A stretch of DNA of 64,000 nucleotides. Source: Cannabis sativa (taxonomy: Eukaryota; Streptophyta; Magnoliopsida; Rosales; Cannabaceae). The stretch spans positions 36,367,396-36,431,395 of the forward strand of contig NC_083603.1 of the NCBI RefSeq assembly GCF_029168945.1, written 5' to 3'. This document shows positions 35,438 through 48,318 of the stretch, piece by piece. Every line of letters begins with the position of its first letter. Within the stretch, counting starts at the first letter, position 1. The position numbers and the translations under genes are program-made. Below the pieces are notes generated by a model, which had not been told where the DNA came from, did no database searches, and was given only the letters and a program-made list of their open reading frames with translations.

Positions 35438-36088
35438 TTTATAAATGTTTGATAAGTAAAATGATATAAAATATCATTTTTCTAACTTATAATTTATAAA
35501 CAATTATATATTTAATAAAATAACCAATTTTAAATTTGAAAATATTATGGTTAGAATATCTATAAAAATATGTACGTTAATTTTGAATTTGTTAATTATT
35601 TAATTTATCCTATAAGATAATGTTAATATAATATTTCAAATCAAAAGGATAAAGTTATATTTTAATTTAAAATATGGCTGATATTAAAATATCCGATCTT
35701 ATAATTAAATAATATATAAATATTAAAGAAATTAATAAATTTTTAAAATCTGACCATAATTAAAAAAAATAGAATAATTATTTTTTAAATTTAAACCTCA
35801 ACATATAAAAAATTTTTAATAATAATGTATTTAAAATTAAATATTATTAATTTAAAATTGATATTTAAGTTAAAATATATTAAAAATAATATTTTATTTT
35901 GAATTTTAGGATTTGAAATTGGGAATGTTTGGAAAAATTGAAAAAATCCTTGAAAATTCGCATTAGGGGTGTGGCTGCCAGCAAGGTTGCACGTGCAACC
36001 ATATCCTCGTGCGGACAGGGGCTGCAGCAGGGCCCCTTGTGCGGGTTACGTAGGTGGATGCAGTGTCCTCTTGGCGTGAATGCAACCT
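35438..36088 (-). other. COP-D interior, 5' side, with GC-rich island
   Basis: 35438-35950 is AT-rich and resembles COP-B 50990-51340 in reverse. 35965-36086 is a GC-rich island (GCACGTGCAACC, GGGGCTGCAGCAGGGCCCC) at the place where COP-B has its own, different island (50617-50777). No gene. The right edge, where Tat begins, is uncertain by tens of bases. Confidence 0.65.
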
Positions 36089-36842
36089 TGTTGCCTTAGA
36101 TTTTTTCCAAAATACGTGGCAACGGCTAAGAGCGACACGTGGACCTAAAAGAGCATCCACTCACGAAAATCAATTAAGTCTTGAACAGGAAAGTGCATCT
36201 CATGGAGTGAGCCTCCCGGAAGAGAGCATAAGACACACCTTTACTCTTCGGGAGGCTGGAACTGTAACAAGGCATCTCTGGGAAGGGAAGAGACTGTTGA
36301 ACAGTCACTTTGCATTTAATGCCGCCTGAGGGAAAACGTATTAGAACATCCATAGAGGGATGTGACAGATGGCGTAAGCCCATTTTTACGGTGATTACGC
36401 AATAATTGACGAGTCTAGTGATGCCTACATTATGAGGAATGACATCAATCAAGGGAGGATAAAAGATTATATCCCCTAACCCCTAAGATACCTACGGTAT
36501 AGGTCATGTATTTCCTATTTTGTATCTGTTAGGAATTTGTGCCCCTAAGAGGCTAACACAGAAAGACAAGTGATCCCTTTCTAGGGATCTCCCTGAAAAA
36601 CACTATAAATACCCCATAGACATAATGGAAAAAGGGGTTGATCGATTAATTAAGAAATCGAAGAGAGTGAAGGAGAGAGAGATTCACCAAGAACATTCTC
36701 TGTAAAAACACTCTCATAAATAACAAAGATTCGTGGACTAAGGCTCATTAATGCCCCAACCACATAAAAATCATTTGCATTAAACTTTCTACAACTCTTC
36801 TCATTCGACTATTTAATTGGTTGCTGAAAACCTCGGTTAACA
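36089..36842 (+). repeat. TAT 5' LTR (left edge approximate)
   Basis: The right edge ...CTCGGTTAACA is clear. The left edge is set at TGTTGCCTTAGA, where AT-rich and GC-rich COP-D sequence changes character; a start at TGTTAGGAATTTG near 36528 is the alternative. TATA-like CTATAAATA at 36603-36611 lies 230 bp before the end. Confidence 0.6.
36603..36611 (+). promoter_or_regulatory. TATA box in TAT LTR
   Basis: CTATAAATA followed by CCCCATAG, well placed to start a genomic RNA. Confidence 0.6.
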
Positions 36843-36916
36843 TTTTGGTGCTTTCATTGAGAGCTGAAGGAAGCATTGTCAGATAGACAACAGTTAAAGG
36901 AAAAGTCAGATTAACA

Positions 36917-37834
36917 ATGGTGGAAACTCATAATAATACACGTCAGCCCCGTCCTCCTCAGGATGCTCAAAACCCAGAAGGCGAAGAAGTGGCCTCAAGA
37001 GTAAATGTGCGCTCTGAGGAGCGAGATGAGACGAACGACGAAGAATACGAAGAAAACTTTGAAGAGTACGACACTTACGACGAAGGTAGCTATACGGAAC
37101 TACTGGTCTTGAGGCAAAAGGTGGGTGATCATGAAGCCGAGCTTGCAGTTCAAAAAGAGCAGAATAGAAGGATGCAAGAGGTGATGGTTGCCATGCAAAA
37201 AGCCATGGAAACTGCAGGGATACACATACATCACAAGGCCATCCCAGCAGGACCTGAGGAAACACCGGAAGAGTCCTCACCGAGCACTCAGAAGCCCAAG
37301 ACCAGGGAACCAAGCCCTATACGGTACCCTTCCGAGGAAAACCCTACAAAAAATCCAACTTCAATCCCTAGGAAAAAGAAAAAGGTGCTGGATCCGCGGA
37401 AGGACCGCTCACATTTCTCAAAAGGGAAAGGTCCACAGAGGGGCAAGCTCCCTCGAGCTGGTCTTGGCCCTCAAGATCGAGAGGACCAAAAAAGCGTATC
37501 CGTGCACCAGGAACCCGAGGAGAGAGGGAGGAAAAACCAGAGGTACCCACTAATTGACCTAAGAAAAAAAATCAACGAAAAACATGTTGACATATGAGAC
37601 CATCTAGACAAAAAGAACATGAGTCAGCAGCTTCCACAAGCACGCTAAATGAAGGAATTCTGGCAGAGTTGGCAGTACTACGCAAAGACATTGATAGGGT
37701 CTCCCGGAGGTAAAAAAAGGACGACTCAGATTCTGATTATGAGGACCGAGAACTGTGCGCCTGACACATACTGGATGCAGAGCTCCCCAAGAATTTTAAG
37801 ATGCCCGAGATGGCAGCATACACCAGAGACTCGG
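36917..37834 (+). pseudogene. TAT gag, N-terminal part
   Basis: ATG at 36917 opens a 226-codon stretch: an acidic region (NDEEYEENFEEYDTYDEG), a coiled-coil-like ELLVLRQKVGDHEAELAVQK region (about residues 58-95), then a basic linker. After the stop at 37595-37597 other frames resume (ELPKNFKMPEMAAYTRDSD) up to the COP-A junction. Gag forms the particle. The frames are degraded. Confidence 0.78.
37543..37834 (+). repeat. Left copy of the 290-292 bp duplication flanking COP-A
   Basis: GTACCCACTAATTGACC through AGACTCGG, identical by eye and without indels to 48027-48318. COP-A LTR sequence starts within or after the shared GG at 37833-37834. Confidence 0.92.
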
Positions 37835-39722
37835 GTTTTATGCCCTAAATAAAACTCATTTCAATATAATCAGATTTACTTATTAATATAGATCAGAAAT
37901 AACATTTAATGTTGCATGGTTCACATGATTTATTTCATGATTATATGTACATAATGTATAAATTCATCTGAAACCCTTTTCACATACTTGATCCTGTTTA
38001 TTGTGCCGTCAACACATTGGAAAGTAAACATGACTATGTGAATAAAGTTTCCTAGATTTATCAGACACAGGGTTTTACTGATATGATAATCTACAACAAG
38101 AGTTTACTTGCATTTGGAGAAGTGCTATGTTCTTTCCAGAGCATTGGTTAAAGTAAAGCTCAGGTTGGATGCATGGAGTATGCATCGGAAGGGACCGATA
38201 TTGAACTTTGACTTAGATTTAATTAAACTTACCGTAATATCTATTCAAGTCAATATCGCCTAGTTGATCCTAGATCAAATGATCTTAATCCTGTTATGAT
38301 TAGGCTCAATCTTGAAAGGCTATTCGTGTTCTTTGATTTGTTAGTTAAGCCTACTTTTAGGTCAGGGTGATACGTACATTTTGGGAACACGGTAGTGCAA
38401 TTGAGTGGGAGCGCTATCATAAACATGGAATCTATAGCTTCTATCTGGCGAATAGTAAGCAAAGGATGATCTCCTTCGAGCTTGACCAAACGAACATAAA
38501 TGGTGGAGTACTCATTTCACATAAGCTGAAATATCATTTATACGGGGTCAAGTGTTTTAAGGAATAAATACATTGTAGGGTGTAACGGTAATTTAATCCC
38601 TTTACAGTGTAGATCATTCATATAGAGGATCATTGATCACATTAGGATTATAACAATGGATAACTAATGATGTGTCTATATGGTGGAACATATAGAGCAT
38701 TCTATATAACTGAGAGTGCAATTCTAAGTTCTATGCGTGGATTCAACGAAGAATTAATAAGTTAGTGAATTTTAGTGCTAAATTCTTGATCTACTTATTG
38801 GAAGCTCGGTTATATAGACCCATGGTCCCCCCACTAGTTGAGATAATATTGCTTGTAAGACTCATGTAATTGGTTTTGATTAATCAATCATAATTCTCAA
38901 ATTAGACTATGTCTATTTGTGAAATTTTCACTAAGTAAGGGCGAAATTGTAAAGAAAGAGTTTATAGGGGCATATTTGTTAATTATGATACTTTGTATGG
39001 TTCAATTAATAAATATGATAAATGACAATATTATTTAATAATTATTTATAGTTATTAAATAGTTAGAATTGGCATTTAAATGGTTGAATTAGGAAATTGG
39101 TATTTTTGAGAAAATCAGATACAAAAGGTGTTAAAATTGCAAAATTGCAAAAAGCAAGGCCCAATCCACTAAGTGTAGGGCCAGCCACTTTTGTAGGAAA
39201 TTTAAATTGATTTTTTCATTATTTTAATGCCATATAATTCAAATCTAACCCTAGTGGAATGCTATAAATAGATAGTGAAGGCTTCAGAAAAATTACACTT
39301 TTCTTCTGACTTTTTCTATTCAGAAAAACTGAGCCTTCTCTCTCCCTATCTTTAGCTGACCACTCTCTCTCTTCTTCCTTAGAATTTCGAAATCCTTAGT
39401 GATTTGAGTAGTGCCCACACACATCAAGTGATACCTCAATCATAGTGAGGAAGATCGTGAAGAAAGATCATCAGCAAAGGAGCTTCAGCATCAAAGATTC
39501 AGAGAAAGAGATCCAGGTTCAGATATTGATAATGCTCTGCTACAGAAAGGAATCAAGGGCTAGATATCTGAACGGAAGGAGTCATTATATTCCGCTGCAC
39601 CCAATGTAAGGTTTCTTAAACTTTCTATGTGTTTATTTCATCGTTTTAGAAAGTTCGTATTTAGGATGTTAATAAACATACTTGTGAGTAGATCTAAGAT
39701 CCTGGTAAAATAAATTCCAACA
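37833..39722 (+). repeat. COP-A 5' LTR, four bases short
   Basis: Begins GGGTTTTATGCCC joined to gag GACTC, and ends AAATTCCAACA. Contains CTATAAATA at 39262-39270. Confidence 0.93.
39262..39270 (+). promoter_or_regulatory. TATA box in COP-A 5' LTR
   Basis: CTATAAATA, same position in the 3' LTR (47566-47574) and in COP-B LTRs (49906-49914, 57920-57928). Confidence 0.65.
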
Positions 39723-41159
39723 ACTGGCCTCAGAGCCATGGTAATTGATTTACTTACATGTAATTTGGACTTTAAAACGATTGTTTGTATGTTCTTTGGA
39801 TGGTATCATGTTGTATTGAGTGTTATTTGATGATTGATTGATGATTGTGAAATTTTCGTGAAAAATAATTGTTATTTCGGTTCTGGCATTATTTTTATTG
39901 GATAGTATGAAAAAAATTAAGCAAGTTAGCCTTTTACAGAACTCAATTTGGATTTTATTTGAATTAGTTATGATTTTTTGAAGATTTGACAAAATCGGAA
40001 ATTTGTCTTGATAGTTTCTCATGATCGCAACTGTCCGTACAGTTTCGAATTTTTTCAATTTTCTTCAATTTTTCATACTTTTTCATGGAATTAACTTCCA
40101 ATTTTTTGTATGGTTTTGTATATATACTATTACTATTCCTAATTCAATTCTAATTATCATTTTGAATTAATTTAAATTTTTTTTAATTTAATTCAAGATA
40201 TTAGTGTAATTTGAATTTGAATAGAATTAGTATTTATCTTTTTGCTTAAAAATCTATCTTATTTTTAAATTTGATTATATTTTTTTTAAATTTAAGGTCA
40301 GATATTTTAAGATATTTATAATATCTTTTAAGATATTTTAAAAATATCTTATCTTTTAAGATTTTTTAATTAAATCTTTTTAGATATTTTGACCATATTT
40401 AAATTTAAAATAAGATATTTATAATCATGTAATTTTAAATAGATATAAGATATTTTGCTAATTTTTTTTAAATTTTGTTATTTTATTTATTTAAATTATA
40501 TTTAAAAATTTGAAAAAGATATTTATTTATCTTTTCTAATTTTTTATTTAATTTTTATTTATAAAATAACATTTAAAATTTAAAAGTAGTTAGCAAATTT
40601 TTGAAATGATATTTAGGTTGGTTGAAACCTAATTTTTCAAAATTGTAGGTTTAATTTTAAATTTAAATATTTAATTAATTTTCGAAATTTTTTTTTAAAT
40701 TTTTTTTATTTTTTTTTTCGAAAATCTTTTTTAATAATATTTCGAAATTAATTATTTAATTTAAAATTAAATAAATCCTACATCCAACTATCCAGCTAAC
40801 CCTGTTGCAGGAGTATGTGTTTTAGCTTGTTTGTAAGTTTTTAAAACCTATTATTACTTGATTGCAAATAGCCATGGTTACCTTTTGCCAGATCTAATGA
40901 TCTGATGGCTCCCTTGGTCAAGATAATAATTTGTAACAGGTATATTTACAATCTTCTTTCATCTGTGTATGACCTAGCAACATGATAGGACCCATCCAAA
41001 GTGTGCCTGTGTGAGCCTATGTGTTTAATTTTATTATAGATGCATATAGGTTAATGTTGCTAAAATAAATTATCATAGTTATTGATAGAATTTATTTAGG
41101 CCCATTTAGTTTTTGGGCCTATTCAATTAATAACAGTTGTTCTTATTAAGGTTAAATTC

Positions 41160-41270
41160 CTCTCTTTTGGGCCTTGTGTGAGAGTTGGGAGCCATAGAAG
41201 TGGGTACGACATACTGAACCCAGCACCCCCTCACACAAACCACCCCAATTGTGAAGGCCCATTTGCCTGA
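41160..41270 (+). other. Conserved block in COP-A interior
   Basis: GGGCCTTGTGTGAGAGTTGGG at the left, GTACGACATACTGAACCC in the middle, CCCAATTGTGAAGGCCC at the right. The GGGCCTT and TTGGG arms can pair with AAGGCCC and CCCAA. A TTAAACTAGTTTAA palindrome follows near 41295. Confidence 0.72.
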
Positions 41271-42949
41271 TTTGAATGACTGTACTAGGTTAATTAAACT
41301 AGTTTAACCTAATAAAATTGATTAGCAACATAATTAATTTCATTTATTTTGAAATTAATTTAAGAAAAATATAGTTTAAAGAATTTTTTTTTTATTCTAA
41401 GCTAAACTATATGTATTTTCTTGTATTTAATTAAATATAGAATTATAACCATCTAGATTCTTTCTGGAGCTTAATTTAAATTTTTCATTAAATATTCCTA
41501 TTTAAGTTGATATTTAGTTATCTACAACTAACCAACTTAAATCTGAATATCTTTTGAATTCAAAATTTCAAAATTAAGTTGAGGAATTTTAGGCATTGGT
41601 TATTAAGATTCTTTAGATATTTTTTAAGTTAATATCTTTTCGAATATTAACTTAAAATGGAATATTTTCAAATTAAGTGGTTACAACTTAATTTTTGATA
41701 TTTAATTAAATTTAAATTTGAAAAATATTTAAGTTCTAGATTTTTTCTAATACAACTTAAATTAGATATTTTTTCAAATTTTGTGGAAAAGATACTTAGT
41801 CAAATAAGATATTTTCTAGATAGTTATTTCTAGACTACTTATTATTTCTAATATTAAATAGAAAAATATTATAAATTGTGAAATTAATTATTTAATTAAT
41901 TTTGGTACAATTTATTTTAAGTATATTTTTCCTAGTATTAAATTAGAGATTAATAATTAAGCCTTCTCTACACTTAATTATTTATTTCTTGAATTTAATA
42001 CATTTAATTAATTTGAAAATTAAATATCTAAGTTGATTTTTATCATCATACTTAAATATTTCTTTTTCATGACATTTAATTAAATAGAAAATTATTTTTA
42101 GTTGAAATTTATTTTTTCAACTAAATTTAAATAATTTTCAAAATATTTTTTTATTTTATTAATCAAATTTCGAAATTGCATTTCTTAAATGCTGGAATTT
42201 CGAATTTTATTTGAAAAATAGATTAAGTTGTAAATTAATTATTTTAATTAATTCTTGGATCAACTTAAATCAATGATTTTTTCATTTATTGATTAATTTA
42301 AAATAAATTGAATTAAAGTATATTATTAGAAATTGAATTAATTAGTCAAAGGAAAAATCTAGATAGATGATATTTTTGCTTGAAGTATTTTTCTAGTGTA
42401 TTTAATTAAATAGAAAATTAATATTTAAGTTGATTTTCATCATCATACTTAAATATTTGAAATTTTTCTTATATATTTAATTAAATAGGAAAATTATATT
42501 TTTTGTTGTAAATTAATTTTATTAATTAATTTTGGGCCAACATTAAATTAGAATAATTTTTCCAGGATTTATTTTTTATTTTAATATGCATTTTTCGAAA
42601 ATTGTATTCTTAAATACTTTAATTTTTCGAAATGCAATATATATATTTATAGAAAATTAATATAAAGTTGTAAATTAATTTAAATTAATTTTGTAACAAC
42701 TTAAATTGAATATTTTTCTAAATATTTATTGGAAATTATTACTAAGATGGAAATAATTCATGTTATTTTCATATCCATCTAAGTAAAATTTATAAATATT
42801 AAATTAAAATTTATATTTTGAATTTTGCATTCTAAATTGGAAATTTTAATTAAATAAATATATATATTTAAAATAAATAGAATAAATAAAGAGAATCAAA
42901 GAAAATACAACTCACTTTAAATAATGAGCTTGATTATTATTAAGATATT

Positions 42950-43700
42950 CGATCTCCATTGTTGGTCTTACAAAAGTTAAATGTTTTCAATATAACCTCG
43001 AGACGCTAGACTTCGTCCCCCTATGGATGGTTATTCGTTGAACGCATTTAACACCGTAAGATCATTTGATAAGTGTTTTGTAAGTTTTCGTCTCTATTAG
43101 ACTCTCCCCTACGGTGACTACTTAGAGATAAACTTATGAAACATGAAACAATGGTAGAGGCTCATAAAATGAGAATAACCTTGACTCTCGCCTACCGGGA
43201 CAACGTTGGATTCTTATTTTGATCGAATAAAAGGTTGCTAGAATGGTTTCTATTTTAGATGAGCTGACAACTCTATTCAATAAATGATGCTTTGACTCTC
43301 GCCTACGGACACTTTGTATCGGTTGTTGAAAACCTTGGAAATTATTTAGGATTGTATGTTTTAGTATTTTCACTAGTCATTCCTACTTGCTATATGTTTA
43401 TAATTTCTGAATTGTGTATGAATTTATATTGAACCATGTTATTTTCTGTTATTAAGTTGTAGTTTAATTTCGAATCTTCATTGTTGGTCTAACATGTTTG
43501 TTTTTCTAATGAGATAAATCCCTAATGGATTTTCACCATTAGACATACATAATAGTGTAAGATCTCGAAAGATAAGTATTGTATATGCGACATCTAACTG
43601 TTCATCAATTGATGACACCTTAGACTAGTATTTTTACAATATGAAACAAGAAGATTACATAAATAAGATTACTTTGTCTTTCGCTAATCGAAGCATCGTT
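42950..43700 (+). repeat. Diverged duplicated module in COP-A interior
   Basis: Two related units, each with CATTGTTGGTCT, a CTAATGGA or CCCTATGG box, a TAAGAT(C) box, ATGAAACAA and a CTTTGACTCTCGCCTA-like motif (43179-43200, 43290-43310, 43672-43690). The same arrangement occurs in COP-B and COP-D. Confidence 0.7.
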
Positions 43701-44214
43701 GGATTCTTATTTATAAACGAAATTATCCTAATTCCTCTTAGCTTATTCATTTCGAATTAGCTCCATAATATATCATTGGATGAATGGTCTATAAATCATT
43801 TCATGTCATTATATTTTCTCTTAAGAAATTAAATGACGCATATGATTATAATCCCGAAATTCTATTCCCAATTGATATAAATCCTCAATCTTAGAAATCT
43901 CCTACTTGTATGGGCAAATCTGACTTAGAGTTTGTATTAGTAGTGGTGGTCCAAGAAAGAATTACTCATTAAATTTGGTATAAATTTAAGTCTTTGACTT
44001 TAATTTTAGATTCCAAATAGAAATTTTCTTATATTTCTAATTCCAGAATACAATACAGTTACACTTTCTCAAGTGTTTAACATCCATCTTCTATTAATGG
44101 ATTAAAACTGTATGGAATATGAGTTAGATATTCTGTGACCAGGATCCACTTGAAGTATTCTAAGAACTCTTTGATGTAACTAAACCTATGTCATCATAGA
44201 CACTACCACATTTT

Positions 44215-46115
44215 CTTAATCTATGGCATTTGTATCTTGTTCATAGTGGATTTGACAAGATCAATCTCTGCAAAGAGTTAATATGCCTATATCCACTGAA
44301 AGTAGTTCATCTCATTCGCAGATGAATGTAAATTCAGGGGTGGATATGAGTTTTTCGTTGTATTCTTAAAACGATAACTCTAGATTATACCTTATGCAAA
44401 GAAATTTGAAATGTTTGAAAAATTTCATTAATTTCTAGCAATGGTTAAACACCATTAAGGTAAGTGGTTAAAGATCTTGCGAACTGATAGGGGTGGAGAA
44501 ATAGTTAGTAGATATGCAGTTCAAAGATCATTAAATTGATTTTTGAATTATATCCAAACTTACCTCCCCAGAAATTTCGAGTTGCATATTGATGATTAGT
44601 TACTAGTCGTTGCCTAAATCCTTCTATGGTAATACAATTTCAGAATGATGTAATGGTTGTATACTTAATGTAAATCATTACTAGATTCATGGATGACCTA
44701 ATCAAAATCTTAAGAAAAGCTAGAACTGTTAACCATGGTTTCTTAGCTATTCTAAGTGATTAGGGGTGGACCATCCCATTGTCAATAGATAAGAAAGTGT
44801 TTGTTCAAACAAATACTACTTTTCTAAGAAAATGACAAAGTCTGAAAAACAAGTAGCAAATAAAGGAGATATTTAATTCTTGATTCCAAAAGTGTTCTAT
44901 CATCTTATTTGACATATGATGATCCCACTGCCTCTGTTGTCTTGTCACAACCGAAGAGATCAATACCATTTAGTTTTCTTAGACATAATTCACGGTACCT
45001 TGTCGTAGTGGGAGAGTTTCTAGGAACTCACCTTCTTATGACTTGGGAGACACTAGTGATTAAAATCCATTGTGAGTTTAAACAAGTAATGGATTGTCAA
45101 GATAAGAAACTAAGAAGAAAGCCAATAGAACTATGGTTTAATCCATTCACATGGAGTAACCTAAAGTTTTCTATTACAAGGACATAAAAGGAAATTTTCG
45201 TTTATAAGTCCATTCAATGGACTTAACAAAACTTCCTGTTCCTAGTATTATAGGTTTGAGTTTATCTAAACCTATGGCTTGTGGTATACCTTGTAATTAC
45301 TTACTCTAATGCAAGCAACTTACTTTAGTAAGATGCTGAAGCATTTTCTTTCTAATGGCAATCTATAGAAGCTTCACAACTTCTTAGGCATAGATTTTAT
45401 TTATCTAAGGAAAAGTCTCAACTATTCCAGAAAAGATAAAGCCATGGAAAAATTTCTTATATCAACAGTGAGAGGTCTTAGATATGCTTTTGTATGCCTT
45501 AGACCAGACACTGTGTTGAGTGGGAGTAATGAGTAGGTATCGATTAATCCAGGAGAAGAACATTGGAAGACAATCAAGTAAATCTTAAGATAAAGAAGAG
45601 GAACTATATGTTAGTCTATAAGGGTGTGTTTAAAACTCTTAGACTACACCATATCAGATTTCGAAATTTGCCTATGTGCTAGTAAATCTTTCTGATAAGA
45701 TGGTGGTTACTCTGGGGGTGGAATAGTGATTTTGGAGAAGTGTAAAAACCTATCTGAATTCTCTAAGTCTACCAGAGAGAGACTGAATGTTAAAGTCAGG
45801 AAAGTTACTTATTCGCCTAAGGAAAGTTCTATACATCTTTGGCACCATTCCAAATTGCCTTAAACTACTAGTGTTAATTTCCTGATTAACCAAAAGTAGT
45901 TGCCAAAGGTATAGAATCCAGTATCCCAAGAGAGTAAACATATAGAGAGGAATTTCACATTATCAATGATTTTGTGATTAAGGAAGAGTAATGGTGGAGA
46001 AAAGGTTGTGGTTAATTCAACCTTTCAGATCCTATTACGAGGAGTTTACTACTACTACACTTGATTTGTATATCAAGGTGTTGAGATTATTTGAAACGCA
46101 CTTTTTGTTTTATAT
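44215..46115 (+). pseudogene. COP-A decayed Copia pol remnant
   Basis: Translated piecemeal it gives integrase, RT and RNase H fragments in Copia order, ending with HIERNF-like sequence near 45940. Frames change and stops are frequent. COP-B carries the same fragments at 54590-56470 with the same kind of damage. Confidence 0.78.
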
Positions 46116-46132
46116 TAGTGCAAGTGGGAGTT

Positions 46133-48026
46133 TGTTGGGTTTTATGCCCTAAATAAAACTCATTTCAATATAATCAGATTTACTTATTAATATAGATCGT
46201 AAATAACATTTAATGTTGCATGGTTCACATGATTTATTTCATGATTATATGTACATAATGTATAAATTCATCTGAAACCCTTTTCACATACTTGATCCTG
46301 TTTATTGTGCCGTCAACACATTGGAAAGTAAACATGACTATGTGAATAAAGTTTCCTAGATTTATCAGACACAGGGTTTTACTGATATGATAATCTACAA
46401 CAAGAGTTTACTTGCATTTGGAGAAGTGCTATGTTCTTTCCAGAGCATTGGTTAAAGTAAAGCTCAGGTTGGATGCATGGAGTATGCATCGGAAGGGACC
46501 GATATTGAACTTTGACTTAGATTTAATTAAACTTACCGTAATATCTATTCAAGTCAATATCGCCTAGTTGATCCTAGATCAAATGATCTTAATCCTGTTA
46601 TGATTAGGCTCAATCTTGAAAGGCTATTCGTGTTCTTTGATTTGTTAGTTAAGCCTACTTTTAGGTCAGGGTGATACGTACATTTTGGGAACACGGTAGT
46701 GCAATTGAGTGGGAGCGCTATCATAAACATGGAATCTATAGCTTCTATCTGGCGAATAGTAAGCAAAGGATGATCTCCTTCGAGCTTGACCAAACGAACA
46801 TAAATGGTGGAGTACTCATTTCACATAAGCCGAAATATCATTTATACGGGGTCAAGTGTTTTAAGGAATAAATACATTGTAGGGTGTAACGGTAATTTAA
46901 TCCCTTTAAAGTGTAGATCATTCATATAGAGGATCATTGATCACATTAGGATTATAACAATGGATAACTAATGATGTGTCTATATGGTGGAACATATAGA
47001 GCATTCTATATAACTGAGAGTGCAATTCTAAGTTCTATGCGTGGATTCAACGAAGAATTAATAAGTTAGTGAATTTTAGTGCTAAATTCTTGATCTACTT
47101 ATTGGAAGCTCGGTTATATAGACCCATGGTCCCCCCACTAGTTGAGATAATATTGCTTGTAAGACTCATGTAATTGGTTTTGATTAATCAATCATAATTC
47201 TCAAATTAGACTATGTCTATTTGTGAAATTTTCACTAAGTAAGGGCGAAATTGTAAAGAAAGAGTTTATAGGGGCATATTTGTTAATTATGATACTTTGT
47301 ATGGTTCAATTAATAAATATGATAAATGACAATATTATTTAATAATTATTTATAGTTATTAAATAGTTAGAATTGGCATTTAAATGGTTGAATTAGGAAA
47401 TTGGTATTTTTGAGAAAATCAGATACAAAAGGTGTTAAAATTGCAAAATTGCAAAAAGCAAGGCCCAATCCACTAAGTGTAGGGCCAGCCACTTTTGTAG
47501 GAAATTTAAATTGATTTTTTCATTATTTTAATGCCATATAATTCAAATCTAACCCTAGTGGAATGCTATAAATAGATAGTGAAGGCTTCAGAAAAATTAC
47601 ACTTTTCTTCTGACTTTTTCTATTCAGAAAAACTGAGCCTTCTCTCTCCCTATCTTTAGCTGACCACTCTCTCTCTTCTTCCTTAGAATTTCGAAATCCT
47701 TAGTGATTTGAGTAGTGCCCACACACATCAAGTGATACCTCAATCATAGTGAGGAAGATCGTGAAGAAAGATCATCAGCAAAGGAGCTTCAGCATCAAAG
47801 ATTCAGAGAAAGAGATCCAGGTTCAGATATTGATAATGCTCTGCTACAGAAAGGAATCAAGGGCTAGATATCTGAACGGAAGGAGTCATTATATTCCGCT
47901 GCACCCAATGTAAGGTTTCTTAAACTTTCTATGTGTTTATTTCATCGTTTTAGAAAGTTCGTATTTAGGATGTTAATAAACATACTTGTGAGTAGATCTA
48001 AGATCCTGGTAAAATAAATTCCAACA
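46133..48026 (+). repeat. COP-A 3' LTR
   Basis: 1894 bp, complete TGTTGGGTTTTATG...CCAACA ends, followed directly by GTACC of the right duplication copy. TATA box at 47566-47574. Confidence 0.95.
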
Positions 48027-48318
48027 GTACCCACTAATTGACCTAAGAAAAAAAATCAACGAAAAACATGTTGACATATGAGACCATCTAGACAAAAAGA
48101 ACATGAGTCAGCAGCTTCCACAAGCACGCTAAATGAAGGAATTCTGGCAGAGTTGGCAGTACTACGCAAAGACATTGATAGGGTCTCCCGGAGGTAAAAA
48201 AAGGACGACTCAGATTCTGATTATGAGGACCGAGAACTGTGCGCCTGACACATACTGGATGCAGAGCTCCCCAAGAATTTTAAGATGCCCGAGATGGCAG
48301 CATACACCAGAGACTCGG
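48027..48318 (+). repeat. Right copy of the 290-292 bp duplication flanking COP-A
   Basis: Identical by eye to 37543-37834, and here continuing into normal Tat gag (DPRDHLSRFN). Confidence 0.93.

Larger units (their letters stand above)
21156..36088 (-). mobile_element. COP-D: minus-strand Copia derivative, host of several insertions
   Basis: Segments 21156-21195, 23041-23410, 25291-29470 and 35438-36088 read, in reverse, as the interior of the COP-A/COP-B family in correct order. At 21156-21195 the reverse complement resembles COP-A near 44965-45003, and 23041 onward resembles 44967 and leftward. Neither LTR is in the window: one end abuts COP-C and the other abuts the Tat element. Insertions with their own TSDs are SOLO-1, SOLO-2 and the LINE. 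No intact protein is left. Confidence 0.75.
39723..46132 (+). other. COP-A interior (non-coding, decayed pol)
   Basis: Primer-site-like TGGCCTCAGAGCC at 39725-39737. 39750-41150 is very AT-rich with nothing seen. 41160-41270 holds the conserved stem-loop-like block. 41270-42940 is AT-rich. 42950-43700 has two related modules with the CTCTCGCCTA motif. About 44215-46115 is a pol remnant: LWHLYLVHSGFDKI near 44222 resembles the pre-integrase domain, LGIDF and STVRGLRYAFVCLRPD near 45380-45510 the RT end, and NPGEEHWKTIK the RNase H start. Polypurine tract AAGTGGGAG at 46122-46130. Confidence 0.8.
37833..48026 (+). mobile_element. COP-A: Copia-derived non-autonomous LTR element (10.2 kb)
   Basis: LTRs 37833-39722 and 46133-48026 differ at about four positions by eye, so the insertion is young. 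The left LTR lacks its first TGTT. Instead of a 5-bp TSD the element is flanked by a 290-292 bp direct repeat of Tat gag. The interior has a primer site, long AT-rich non-coding sequence, conserved blocks, and a decayed pol with no usable frame. It must have been copied using proteins from another element. Confidence 0.92.

Noticed and set aside
21195..36088. SOLO-1 as the 3' LTR of COP-D
   Set aside because: No polypurine tract adjoins it, the flanks join into continuous interior, and it has its own TSD atatt.
36906..37313. 135-codon minus-strand frame opposite TAT gag
   Set aside because: Antisense shadow of the gag frame; no domain or independent support.
43134..43373. 79-codon frame in the COP-A module
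   Set aside because: Not kept in COP-B or COP-D although the DNA motif is.
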